From NCBI GenBank assembly GCA_949316235.1, contig OX438753.1:16908496-16972495 (forward strand): a DNA stretch of 64,000 nucleotides, in the 5' to 3' direction. This document shows positions 49,301 to 55,317 of the stretch, in pieces; positions within the stretch are counted from its first letter, which is position 1, and every line of letters starts with the position of its first letter. Source of the stretch: Oegoconia quadripuncta (Eukaryota > Arthropoda > Insecta > Lepidoptera > Autostichidae). The notes beneath the pieces were generated by a model that was given only the letters and a program-made list of their open reading frames with translations, made no database searches and was not told the DNA's origin. The position numbers were made by a program, and so were the translations under genes.

Positions 49301-52300
49301 CTCTTGTCATGCCTGTCTGGTATAATTCTCGGCTCCGTCTCTTCCCGTGGGTGTATTTGTGTAGTATGTCAGCCCTCGTATGACTAACGTTTTTAATAAA
49401 TAAGTTTTAATAATTGTCGATTGACGAAATATACAACTATCCCACTCTCATGACGTTGCGCACGACAAACGATGTCATGCTACAAAGGCAGGACGATATA
49501 ATCATTTATTCCATCAATGTTGACGGGAGTTTTTTTATATTTTCAATTTATTGTTATTACTATATTATATGGTATATTATATACTATATTATATATCAGT
49601 TAAAATTTTCTTTTTATTATTAATATTGTTGCTGTTAAAGTGTGGTGTCAAATAAATATATATTCATATAATTATATTACCCTTCTTTTGGCTTCGCCGT
49701 AGTCGGGTAAAAGGAGACAAATCTGACGGTTTTTGATAGCCAAACCTATTTTCTTTTTTTATTACTAAATCTTTTCAAAGAACTCTCTACCAGCATCTAT
49801 ACAAAGTTTCTGATTCAATCTGCAGTAGGTGCTGAATCTCTGGATATGTAATTCGCCATTTGAAATCATAAATACTCATATCGCAAAAATGTTTTCGACG
49901 CACCTCCACTTTTCAATGAGACTGGATAATTAAAGTTAGCTCGTAAAAAATGTGGAGGGAAATTTTGAAATTGGAACGTTCCTATTTTTACTTATAATTA
50001 CTCCTTTGTTATCACTTTTTAGTATATTTATAAATGACCTCTACATAAACGGTCAATTAAACGTGTTTTTAAAATAAATTATAACTGGCCAGGTCATACA
50101 TAAAAACTGTTTTTCGCAAAAATTTCTGCATGGCTTGGTATATATTTCTACACTTGAAACGTGGACATTCTTTCAAGCATTAAGCTTTAAATGTTTATAT
50201 CACCCAAACGCTAGTGTTTGAGAAATCTCCGAACACTCTATTTGGGATAAAGGTTGTAACTTTATATTAAATAAATAAATATTTCTGACACTTACACCAA
50301 TCATCCGGTCCCTAACTAAGCAAAGCATGTACTAAGGATATTAGATAACGGATAAACTTACATAAAAATTGATATAAACATCCATGACTCGGGAATAAAT
50401 GTTCGTATTCATCATGCAAACATTTACCTTGTAAACATTCGAACCCGCAACCGTTGATTTAGCTGACAGCGACATCAAAGAAGATTCATTAAAATCGCAG
50501 ACGCAAGTTACCCACGTGGGCGAAAACTGCAAAGTTTAAGGTTTATATGTGATGTTAAACGCGGATCCGGATGGTTAAAGACCTCGCTGTGACAGGTATG
50601 TGAAAGGGCAAATGCACAGTATAAGGAAGCAACGACTTTTCCTAACCTTGACAATAATAATAACCTAAAACGTATATGTCAAGGCTTACGTTTCTTTACT
50701 TTCTTTTGCATCAACACAAATTTTCTGATTAAATGAATTGCAATATGTAAGTTACTCTTGTCCATTATATGTATTATTAATAAAGAGGCAATAGATGTCG
50801 GTATGTCGATTTGATATGCATTATAGAAAACTATATAATAATATTTTTGTTTGGTTTGTTTGATTTGAACCTACACCAAACAGGACGACCTGTTTGGTGT
50901 AGTGGTTAGAAATTCTGCTGCTATACCAAAAGGTCGCGGGTTCGAATCCCGCTAGGGGCAGAGTTTGTATGATGAATACAGACATGTGTTCCCGAATTAT
51001 GGATGTTTTTCATTTATATATGTATTTATATACAAAAAAAATAATTTGTGTAGTTTATCAACCATCTGGTATCTATAATACAAGCTTAGTTGGTTAGCGT
51101 GGAACTAGATGGTGCTGTGTGTATGTGCAAAGATATTTATTATATAAAAAACGACTGGATCTTCAAGTAGTTGGCGATATAATAATCTAACAAAAATAAT
51201 AATCTCATGAAGTAAGTACCCTTGTGTTACTTAAATCGATTTTCCTTACAAATCAAATTCAGCCGTGTTTATTACGTAGAGATCTTTATGCGATTCACAT
51301 TCTTATTAAATTGACAAAAATAAAAGAAAATGCGCGTCTAACTTTCATAACAGTCAATATCTTATTTTAATTTCTGGTAAATTAATAACATGTCTATTGA
51401 AGAGTGAAAGAGTCTTCTGGCACATTTTGCTATACTTACAAGGATACCTCAACAAGTCATTTGTAAAAACTGATCTACCGAAAATAAATAATTCAGAATT
51501 TGAATTTTAAATTTGAGTTTTCAAATGATAAATTTTTACTTTTGTCTTAATTTTGAAATCGCATACAAAATTAGATTAACTTTGATAATTATCAAACGAG
51601 AAATATGGTTGAATTTACCTTGTACGAAAAATCGATCTATCAACTGCAATCTATGGTTATTAGGGTGTAATTATACCGGGTCGCTGAGAGCTGCAAATCT
51701 TTTAACTGTTGTCCCACATCGATGTGACATGAAGGTGTGAATATAACTTATTAGTCTCGCTGTGACAGGCAATTCAAAAGGTAAACTACACAGTATAAGA
51801 GATCATATATTTCTACGACCTGTTTGGTGTATTGGTCTGCTATACTAAAAGACCGTTGGTTCGAAGCTAGGGGCATATGTTTATTATGATGAATACGGAC
51901 ACGTGTACAAAAAAAATGAATTTGTGTAGTACAACAACTATCTGGTAATCATAATATAAGCCTAGTTGCTTAGCGTGGAACTTTTTTTTTTTTTTTATTA
52001 AAAACTGGTTTTGCGTTTGACCACAATCTCACCTGATGTAAACTGACGATGTAGCCGAAGATGTATCACGCGCACCCAGTAAATGCCTATTCACTCTAGA
52101 CTTGAAGATCCCAAGGTTGTAAGTGTCGGGAAAAACCGACGCGGGCAGTGAGTTCCATACCTTAGCAGTCCGCATTATAAACTAGATGGTGTTGTGTGTA
52201 TGTATAAAGGTATTTTTATATTTATTTATTATATACCTATTCATAAGGGATGCTTTGCGCCTGCCAAGAACAAAAACGACTGGAAACAGATGAGAGGAGG

Positions 52301-52725
52301 CCTTTGCCCAGCAGTGGGATACTATGGGATCTTAATAATAATAATACCTTTTCTAACCTTGATAATCACATAATATTGTCAATTGTTAAATATTGCTAAT
52401 ATAATTACTTTCCTTTACTTTCTTTATCATGAATTTATGTTTATGTTAAAATTAAGCAAAGAGCGAAGTTAAGCAATATCTGGCACGCTTAGTCCTTGGA
52501 TGGATGACCACTAGTGATATTTTTCTGTGGCGGTGAAACAAAAAGATTACAGGCAATTTTAACTAGCAGATATTTTATGTCAGATTACTATCACATAATT
52601 AATATAGTACTAACATACTACTATTTAAAACTATCAGCAAATAATGAAATAGGACCTAAATATATTCAATCTAACTTACCACCATTCCGTTCCATAAATT
52701 GGCGATACGAGTCCACGAACGACAT
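25167..52725 (-). CDS. ELOVL-A: very-long-chain fatty acid elongase, complete coding region in six exons
   Basis: Coding exons (minus strand) are 52725-52680, 31912-31722, 28411-28331, 27271-27109, 25915-25779 and 25385-25167. All introns are GT-AG, and the 837 nt give 278 residues plus TAG. Seen in the protein: a short N-terminus (1-15), DPRTENWW (16-23), a membrane segment near 28-44, CQPVD in exon 3, [16 protein letters not shown] (118-133), the histidine box HLYHHT (141-146), GGHGT (161-165), NSFIH...YTYY (171-182), and further hydrophobic helices to about 252. These are hallmarks of the ELO family, which performs the condensation step extending fatty acyl-CoA with malonyl-CoA in the ER membrane. 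Length fits the family. The tail ends TKTKDC, without a canonical KKXX retrieval signal. It most resembles the ELOVL1/7-type insect elongases, but subfamily and substrate are inference. ELOVL-B lies downstream on the same strand. Confidence 0.95.
25779..25915 (-). CDS. ELOVL-A coding exon 5
   Basis: A 137-nt exon (acceptor TTCAG ending at 25916, donor GTGAGT). It encodes residues 161-206: [20 protein letters not shown], then [19 protein letters not shown], the conserved central and late membrane helices and the WWKK(Y/H)LT loop of the family. Confidence 0.96.
26200..26480 (-). repeat. possible LINE-derived text in ELOVL-A intron 5
   Basis: Long CT-rich stretch with TCATCCATCTCAACATTCTC and a TGCTGCATACATTACG block, suggesting an antisense RT C-terminal region. 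Weak. Confidence 0.3.
26535..26935 (+). repeat. repeats G and P
   Basis: Repeat G (TTTTAAAAACAAGCTATAAA) recurs at 31005-31080 and 59370-59455. Repeat P (AAAGTCCATCAAGGAGTTCC ... CTTACATAAATATGCCATAT) recurs at 60100-60350. Confidence 0.65.
27109..27271 (-). CDS. ELOVL-A coding exon 4, catalytic core
   Basis: A 163-nt exon between AACTTCAG and the donor GTTTGA. It encodes residues 107-160 plus one base of the next codon, and contains [16 protein letters not shown] and the histidine box HLYHHT. Reading beyond the donor gives non-homologous residues, so the splice at 27109 is preferred; it restores VKFLP-GGHGT with exon 5. Confidence 0.97.
27447..27689 (+). mobile_element. SINE family C in ELOVL-A intron 3
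   Basis: GGTTGGTGGTAGGGCATTTT through GATTGAGGTCAAGCACGAAC and an A-rich end. Headless. Confidence 0.8.
28331..28411 (-). CDS. ELOVL-A coding exon 3
   Basis: An 81-nt phase-0 exon between AAATTTCAG and GTAAGT, encoding residues 80-106 (starts [12 protein letters not shown], then CQPVDYS). This luminal loop with C-x-P-V-D is typical of elongases. Confidence 0.94.
28575..28930 (-). repeat. host repeat M, interrupted by a foldback element
   Basis: Left part CCTAAACGGCTCCAACGATT; right part AGTATCATAGGATACATTTT. The uninterrupted relative is the reverse complement of about 53320-53400. Confidence 0.7.
28650..28901. mobile_element. foldback (MITE-like) element with ~75-bp terminal inverted repeats
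   Basis: Left end GCAGTCTCGACATAGATAGC, then GGTCGTTAAGTCCTAACGAT. Right end, reversed, reads GCAGTCTCGACATATAGCGA, then GGTCGTTAAGTCCTAACAAT. No coding capacity. Confidence 0.85.
29169..29360. mobile_element. foldback element R, short copy
   Basis: Left ATTCTATGGAACTGGCTATG then TAAACAAA; right (reversed) ATTCTATGGAACTTGCTAAC then TATGTAAACAAA. A larger relative spans 33595-34328. Confidence 0.8.
29430..29575 (+). repeat. LINE 3' end
   Basis: The GCCATCGACTCGCTAAGAAG end matches the end of the 16775-17115 element. Confidence 0.5.
29580..30160. other. ELOVL-A intron 2, nothing recognised
   Basis: AT-rich; no exon or repeat identified. Confidence 0.4.
30170..30410 (-). repeat. dispersed repeat F, best reverse copy
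   Basis: CCTCCCGTGGGTGTCGTAAA, ACGTTATAACGGCGATGGGC, GTTTGGAACACCCAAACGCT. Reverse of 47890-48140. Confidence 0.7.
31153..31434 (-). mobile_element. SINE family A
   Basis: CACTGCAGGGATACAGGCCT, GTCCACCACGCTGGCC, box B reversed (AATCGAACCCGGACC), head GAGCCACCGACGCTC. Confidence 0.85.
31722..31912 (-). CDS. ELOVL-A coding exon 2
   Basis: A 191-nt exon between the acceptor TTCCAG (ends 31913) and the donor GTGAGT. Together with the leading base from exon 1 it encodes residues 16-79, DPRTENWW through FLVYE. It carries the first membrane segment and the GPRYM(R)DRKPYDL motif typical of ELOVL N-terminal halves. Confidence 0.95.
31982..32120 (-). repeat. LINE 3' end with AATGAA tail
   Basis: A GAAAATGAAAATGAAAAT tail followed by AAAGTTTATTTTCGACTC and a CCAGGAGGGCCCGCCCTTCC block. 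Confidence 0.5.
32161..32205. repeat. TG-rich microsatellite
   Basis: Interrupted GTGTGTATGTGTGTGTGTATG-type run. Confidence 0.75.
32440..32640 (+). mobile_element. GTATT-tailed LINE end followed by a SINE-D tail
   Basis: TCTAGAAGAGATCACTTTTA and TTTTCTGTTGTGCAATAAAC end near 32550. GTGGAACTAGATGGCGCTGT at 32586 is the family D tail. Confidence 0.6.
32855..33180. mobile_element. reverse LINE end joined to a plus SINE-C
   Basis: 32855-32960 has ATTTTATTGCACAATAGAAA (minus). From 32966 GTCCGCCTGGCTAGCTACCA begins a headless SINE-C ending in an A run at 33180. Confidence 0.7.
33595..34328. mobile_element. foldback element R, large copy carrying nested insertions
   Basis: Left end CATTCTACGGAACATGCTAT then GTAAACAAA; right end, reversed, CATTCTATGGAACTGCTATG then TAAACAAA. 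Inside are the AACCGACTTC repeat (33663-33780), a further inverted pair around GTGTGAGTTTTGT (33645, reversed near 33915) and a SINE-B. Confidence 0.75.
33981..34213 (+). mobile_element. SINE family B nested in element R
   Basis: GACGACCGATTGGTGTACTG, GGGTTCGAATCCCGCGAG, then TTTGCATAGTTTGGGACTAG and a TTTATT tail. Confidence 0.9.
34340..35550. other. ELOVL-A intron 1, nothing firm
   Basis: The GC-richer block at 34820-34975 and the 130-codon minus frame across it (34740-35132) show no family motif; the frame includes a run of nine phenylalanines with one leucine from T-rich DNA. Confidence 0.4.
35558..35775 (-). mobile_element. SINE family B
   Basis: AATATTTCGGACACTTACAC, box B GGGATTCGAACTCGCAACC, head end degraded to ACTACTACTACAC. 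Confidence 0.85.
36028..36265 (+). mobile_element. SINE family C, tRNA part deleted
   Basis: CGTCTCAGTGGCTCG then a jump to GGTTTGGTTGG and CCGCCAAGCAGCAATGTTAA; A-rich end at 36265. Confidence 0.8.
36270..36545 (+). mobile_element. SINE family C, second in tandem
   Basis: AAATCGGAGGTCGCGG with a degraded box B (TTGATTCCCAGCGGG), then the family body. It follows directly on the A tail of the previous copy. Confidence 0.75.
36650..36735 (+). repeat. possible 5S-SINE flank fragment
   Basis: GGCGCAGTCGTATTCGCTCT ... TAACGATCTTATGCAACCTC resembles 19270-19330. Confidence 0.35.
36810..36963 (+). mobile_element. RTE-like LINE tail
   Basis: GACGAGCATGTATGAACAAT, GTGAAGGAAGCCGAAG, ACGGGAAACAGGCGTGACAT, then ATGTATGTATGT. 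Confidence 0.7.
36970..37915. other. ELOVL-A intron 1, nothing recognised
   Basis: Short frames only. Confidence 0.4.
37918..38092 (-). mobile_element. SINE family C, degenerate
   Basis: GAATCACACCTGATGTGAAG, TGAAGCCGAAGG and GCTATCAATATTGCTGTTTA. Confidence 0.6.
38193..38521 (+). mobile_element. SINE family C, full length
   Basis: CAACCGCCTCCGTGGCTTGT, GCGGGTTCGATCCCCGGCGG, complete body, GTTATGCATAAAAAAA tail. The best-preserved copy with an intact box B. Confidence 0.9.
38965..39207 (-). mobile_element. SINE family B, full length
   Basis: AAATAAATAAATAATAAATA tail, box B GGGATTCGAACCCGCAACCG, head end CAATCGGTCATC. Confidence 0.9.
39420..39510 (-). mobile_element. RTE-like LINE tail
   Basis: ACATACATACATAAAGTCTG, TTTCCTGTAAAGGTAGGCAG, CTTGCTACGATCCTGACACA. 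Confidence 0.65.
39570..40255. mobile_element. jockey-like LINE 3' fragments (J2 minus, then a CATTT-tailed piece)
   Basis: 39570-39970 parallels 20230-20660 (GCGAACGAACTGGTTACGTC, ATGCTTTCTTAATAAGTTTC). 40010-40255 ends with AATAAAGTTTTCATTTCATT, a plus-strand LINE tail. Confidence 0.6.
40260..40940. other. ELOVL-A intron 1, nothing recognised
   Basis: AT-rich; no exon or clear repeat. Confidence 0.4.
40950..41096 (+). mobile_element. Helitron-like deletion derivative
   Basis: CTAACTAATATTATAAATTT joined early to TGGATTAAATATTTTTCATC, TGCCCGCGGGATATACAAAT and the GGGCGAAAAGCTAGT end; about half the length of the 6600 copy. Confidence 0.75.
41100..42020. other. ELOVL-A intron 1, nothing recognised
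   Basis: A fragment near 41310-41365 (AAATCGAAAGCGAAAAGCGA) may relate to the 5S-SINE flank. Otherwise blank. Confidence 0.35.
42028..42590 (+). mobile_element. SINE family C (rearranged) with a reverse GTATT-tail LINE piece
   Basis: SINE-C text at 42028-42215 (AAGATAAGGTTTACAAAACA, GGTTTGGTTGGTGGTATGGC). At 42421-42455 AATACAATACAAATACTCTT is the reverse LINE end. A SINE-C tail (CAGGTGTGACTGAGATCAAG) is at 42541-42590. Confidence 0.55.
42600..43015. other. overlapping open frames, not called
   Basis: A 122-codon plus frame (42530-42898) overlaps an 85-codon minus frame. Neither shows a family motif. The plus frame starts inside a SINE tail. Confidence 0.3.
43020..43335 (+). pseudogene. LINE RT C-terminus, degenerate
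   Basis: Reading across frameshifts gives DCETWTSQR-, RRMEGISWI-, KTNEEVL-, [12 protein letters not shown] and [15 protein letters not shown] blocks, the pattern of LINE RT C-termini (SETWT ... RMLxISW ... RGKMIGHLLRHD ... EGKRGRGR). Confidence 0.65.
43365..43628 (-). mobile_element. SINE family C, reverse
   Basis: AGATCGAGGGTGAAAGCGTA, TAAGATGGTGGTAGCTAGCC, head end TGATCCACGGAGGTTG. Confidence 0.85.
43630..43905 (-). repeat. dispersed repeat K, reverse copy
   Basis: TTTTTGTAGAAGGATAGAGT, AATCTGTAGCTTGCTTTAGG, GAAGATGCTATGATCTCCTA, reverse of 8215-8435. It is bracketed by SINE-C heads at 43628 and 43930-43968. Confidence 0.75.
43985..44097 (+). mobile_element. Helitron-like 3' end
   Basis: TCCTGGATTAAAACATTTTT, CTTCCCGCGGGATAAACAAA, GTCGCGGGCGGAAAGCAAGT. 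The usual CTAGT end is CAAGT here. Confidence 0.7.
44812..45097 (+). mobile_element. SINE family A, box A deleted
   Basis: GAGCGTCGGTG jumps to TTTGGGAGGTCCGG, then TTCGATTCTCACGCAGG, the TGGACCAGCGTGGTGGACTA body and the CTGCAGTGGGATG end. Confidence 0.8.
45258..45325 (-). repeat. RTE-type LINE tail, reverse
   Basis: ATTATCATCATGTCAGCTAT, CCACTGTTGAACATGGCCTA: the reverse of a common lepidopteran 3' end. A plus piece (AGGAGGCCTTTGCCCAGCAG) is at 52292-52345. Confidence 0.5.
45330..46510. other. ELOVL-A intron 1, mostly unrecognised
   Basis: TCTAG-rich short repeat at 45431-45453. The CCCGTATTATAGAAGATTAC ... CATTCTGAAATAGGGG segment (45575-45645) looks like the two ends of a small element. 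The rest is blank. Confidence 0.35.
46517..46655. mobile_element. foldback element with ~48-bp imperfect arms
   Basis: Left arm TTGCGTTCGGTCACTAGATT, TTGGTACCACATGAGCGCC, CTAGAAGTAA; right arm (reversed) TTGCGTACGATCGAAAAATT, TTGGTATTACGTAAGCGCC, TTAGAAGTAA. About 43 bp separate the arms. Confidence 0.75.
46660..47275. other. ELOVL-A intron 1, nothing recognised
   Basis: No supported feature. Confidence 0.4.
47286..47835 (+). repeat. duplicated block S, copy 1
   Basis: ATAGAGACGAAATCGCGATA, GATCTCAGGTTAGGATTTCT, ATAATCAAAAGCAGTAGATT, GAAAATTGTTGGACTTC and AGTTAATGGGAATTACACGA occur in the same order at 62493-63445. An 80-codon plus frame (47254-47496) covers its start but is broken in copy 2. 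Confidence 0.85.
47890..48140 (+). repeat. dispersed repeat F, best plus copy
   Basis: TGCATAACGTCACGACCTTT, GTGTTCCAAACATTAAAGTT, CCATCGCCGTTGAAACGTGC, GACACCCACGGGAAGAGACG. Confidence 0.75.
48282..48519 (-). mobile_element. SINE family B
   Basis: ATTTCGGACACTTACACTTT, then GATACGAACCCACAACC and CACTACACCAATCGGTCGTC. Short unrelated text interrupts it near 48305-48318. Confidence 0.85.
48972..49203 (+). mobile_element. SINE family B, full length
   Basis: GACGACCGATTGGTGTAGTG, GGGGGTTCAAATCCTGCGAG, GGTTGGTGTAAGTGTCCAAA, ATCTATCTATCT tail. Confidence 0.9.
49985..50060 (+). repeat. possible LINE RT remnant
   Basis: One frame reads [16 protein letters not shown], recalling the RT motif GPLLFxIYINDL. 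Short and without flanking support. Confidence 0.35.
50150..50262 (-). repeat. dispersed repeat F, partial
   Basis: CACCCAAACGCTAGTGTTTG, ATTTGGGATAAAGGTTGTAA. Confidence 0.55.
50270..50472 (-). mobile_element. SINE family B, damaged head
   Basis: AAATATTTCTGACACTTACA, then AACATTCGAACCCGCAACCG; the head beyond GCTGACAGCGAC is lost. Confidence 0.8.
50871..51145 (+). mobile_element. SINE family D, with inverted head fragment
   Basis: CCTGTTTGGTGTAGTGGTTA, GCGGGTTCGAATCCCGCTAG, then GTGGAACTAGATGGTGCTGT. CTACACCAAACAGG at 50871-50884 is the exact reverse of the head at 50889-50902. Confidence 0.85.
51820..52230 (+). mobile_element. SINE family D interrupted by a T-run-led insertion
   Basis: Head CCTGTTTGGTGTATTGGTCT at 51820 runs to GCGTGGAAC at 51974-51982. 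A foreign segment led by a T run follows (about 51983-52186: TTGACCACAATCTCACCTGA, AAACCGACGCGGGCAGTGAG), then the SINE resumes as AACTAGATGGTGTTGTGTGT. Confidence 0.75.
52450..52530 (+). mobile_element. 5S rRNA-like SINE fragment
   Basis: GCGAAGTTAAGCAATATCTG, CGCTTAGTCCTTGGATGGAT, GACCACTAGTGATATTT: 5S box A-like and box C-like text in the right order and spacing. Confidence 0.65.
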
Positions 52726-52748
52726 GTTGAAGCCTGAGTTGCTAACAC
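52680..52748 (-). CDS. ELOVL-A exon with the start codon
   Basis: The ATG is at 52725 and the exon ends at 52680 before GTAAGT. It encodes [15 protein letters not shown] plus the first base of the next codon. A good acceptor (TTTCATTTCAG) ends at 52749, so 52726-52748 is exonic and at least one more upstream exon, probably noncoding, must exist. No in-frame stop lies between acceptor and ATG, so a longer N-terminus is not excluded. The ATG context (AAC before ATG) and usual family length favour this start. Confidence 0.88.
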
Positions 52749-52791
52749 CTGAAATGAAATAGACAGAACTGTAAATTATTATGTAAAGATA

Positions 52792-52850
52792 TGCACTAGA
52801 CCTTAAACAGACTGAATGCTAAGTGATGATGAGGTCGAAGGTGAAATGGT
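52792..52850 (-). repeat. SINE-C fragment close upstream of the ELOVL-A start exon
   Basis: CTTAAACAGACTGAATGCTA, GATGATGAGGTCGAAGGTGA. Confidence 0.45.
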
Positions 52851-53167
52851 CACATGCATTGTTACTTTTAGCTTATAATTCTCAAAACCAGAGTAACCTT
52901 TTTAAAAATTTCTCCCATATTTTCGCCAATGTTAACCGATTTTGATGATATTTTTTTATTTGACAGGGTTTATCGGCAACGCGGTCCTATATAATTGGTT
53001 AAGATCTGATGATGCACTCTGAAGATAGAGAATAAAAACATTTTCTTTTGTTTTTAAGGAGCTTCTCGATAATAGACTATTTAAATATTTAAAACCAAAT
53101 AACCTGACAGTATATATTGTATTTTGCGGGTGCCACGTTGGACTTCTTACCATAAGTGTTACTTACT

Positions 53168-53320
53168 ATAATCGGCCGATTTTTTCGTCAATACTTTTAT
53201 CACCGATATTGTGACCGATTTTTTGTAGGGCGTGGGCGTTGAAACATTGCAATCAGTATGTTCCATTTTTCTCCTACTAAAAATCGGTCACCGATTATCA
53301 GCCGTGGGCGGGCAGCCTAA
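53168..53320. mobile_element. possible foldback element
   Basis: ATAATCGGCCGATTTTTTCG at the left; the right end, reversed, reads ATAATCGGTGACCGATTTTT. Arms are imperfect and the boundaries unclear. Confidence 0.45.
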
Positions 53321-53475
53321 AATGTATCCTATGATACTTCAGAGATCAAGACAAATCGAACGTCACCTTGCACTTCAAAATCGGTCGAGCCGTTTAGACT
53401 ACAGGAGGTAACATACATACATACACACGAAAAACATTACCCTCCTTTTTGGGACTTGTCAGGTAATAAGTCATT
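53320..53475 (+). repeat. host repeat M, uninterrupted copy
   Basis: AAAATGTATCCTATGATACT, CAAAATCGGTCGAGCCGTTT, CCCTCCTTTTTGGGACTTGT. Confidence 0.6.
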
Positions 53476-53514
53476 TAAAAAACAATGTATACACTTTTTT
53501 GTTCAAGTTGGCAT

Positions 53515-54130
53515 TCAATATTTGCCTTGAAATAAATTCAAAATCATCATAAAATGGACAATATTACAAACGGCTACTATAAAATTTCTGGCTATCTGGA
53601 TGAGAAGCAAGCATGGACATAGACCACTCCGTCCGTCTAATTATAAAATATAATATTACACATTGCAAACCCAAAACCAACATAAATAAAGGACCCTTGA
53701 GTTTCTTGTTCGTTCTTCTCTAGGGAGTCAGCTCTGTGAATGAGCAGTAATGTCAATAATTTAAATTAGCAAAATGAAATAGAATGTATAACTGTTATTT
53801 AAAAGTTTCAAAGTCTACCACTGTTTACTAACATAGTTATAGGTGACTGTATTAACTAACATAAAAATCAACATAAATAGAGAACCCTTGAGTTTCTTAT
53901 TCGTTCTTCTCTAGGGAGTCAACTCTGTGAATGAGCAGTAATGTCAATAATTTTAATTAGCTATAACTGTTATTTAAAACATAGTTATAGGTGATTGTAC
54001 TAACAAACATAGACCTTTTGGTCTGGAGAATAAATTACTTATTATTATTATTACGTAATATTAAGTTAAAAAATGTGACATTTTCAAATGATATATTTAT
54101 CCTACTAAATAAATATTTTTTTAATTTTAA
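53515..54130 (+). mobile_element. LINE J1 3' UTR with internal tandem duplication
   Basis: AAATTCAAAATCATCATAAA and GATGAGAAGCAAGCATGGAC parallel 9595-9690. The block CCCTTGAGTTTCTT ... GTTCTTCTCTAGGGAGTCA is present twice (53696 and 53886). Confidence 0.75.
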
Positions 54131-54609
54131 TTTGCTAAATAATCAAAAAGGAAGAAAACCTGACTTATTTCCTTCCAACCAATTCTGTTAGCAATGTTGG
54201 AAATAATCCGATTACGGCAAGAAAAGTGAATACTGCAGCTACTTTTAGAGCTACTGGTATTATGTGTTAGTTATTTATGTTATCGAGGAGCGTTCTTTTT
54301 AGGGATCCGCGGCAAGATGTTAAAGACTAATGTAATTTGGCCACACAATCATGAACGTCCAGTGTCAGATATATTACAATCTTTCACAGGAAGGTCTCTT
54401 ATGTGACGAAAAAAATGACGACGCATTCATTCGCCAACTGAGAAACTTTTTGTTGGAAAATGAATTTTATTCTATTAAAGAGTATATGGATATGACATTT
54501 TCATAACCTCCTGACATGTTTTCTATTTTAATATATCTATTTTAACTTGTATTCAACTATAATTTGACAAAGGTGATTATGGCATATCAATAATCTCATG
54601 ACATGGTTT

Positions 54610-54893
54610 ATATTTTATTTTGTTTTGTTTTATTTCATTTTGATTATTCTAAAACGGTATGACGTTGACGTAACAATGGTTACATACTTATAATTTCTTA
54701 ATTAATTTTGACATACATATAACAATATGTTTTACTATTGTATACAGGTATTTGTTTTTGATGTTATTATTTTTTGTTTTATGTTTGACAATCACTTTTA
54801 TTTTAGATTTCATAAATTTACGAAACTGTATGTATGACATGCTGTTGTAAAAGTGAACTAAATAAATCTAATCTAATCTAATCTAATCTATGA
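54610..54893 (+). mobile_element. LINE 3' end with (AATCT)n tail
   Basis: Ends AAGTGAACTAAATAAATCTA then four further AATCT units. Confidence 0.55.
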
Positions 54894-55000
54894 GCCGCTA
54901 TATAATTTATTAGTTTTTTTTTCCATATAAATGTGGGATGAAATTTATCGGATGATGTTTCATATGACAGGTCAAATTTTAAAGTGACTTTTTAATTTAA

Positions 55001-55024
55001 TGTAAATCTATATATAGATTTACA
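55001..55024. repeat. 24-bp perfect palindrome
   Basis: TGTAAATCTATA joined to its exact reverse complement. Confidence 0.9.
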
Positions 55025-55055
55025 TAAATACGTATAATATACTCGTATTTTTGTA

Positions 55056-55317
55056 CAGTCACAGAATGAAAAAGTTCGTAAATTTTCAAATACTTTAATT
55101 TGACACTTAGCAAGCGCATGTTACCTTTCTAAACTAAGCAACACACCCAAATGTGCTTAACTCTTTCATTAAATCATCTGTTCATATTTAGCAGAACTAG
55201 GTTGAACTAAAACCTTTTTATTAGTTTGTCCTGCCAGTATTATCGGATGTCAAATCAACAACTTGTCTACAAGCAAAAGTCAACTTTAAGATGACGAAAC
55301 TTTTCATTCCGCGACTG
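55056..55317. mobile_element. mariner-like MITE
   Basis: Left CAGTCACAGAATGAAAAAGT and right (reversed) CAGTCGCGGAATGAAAAGTT, each preceded by TA. 262 bp, no ORF. A TA target and CAGT terminus suit Tc1/mariner (inference). Confidence 0.75.

Noticed and set aside
52450..52530. 5S rRNA gene
   Set aside because: Only the internal promoter part matches, with substitutions and no complete 120-nt gene. Treated as a 5S-derived SINE.
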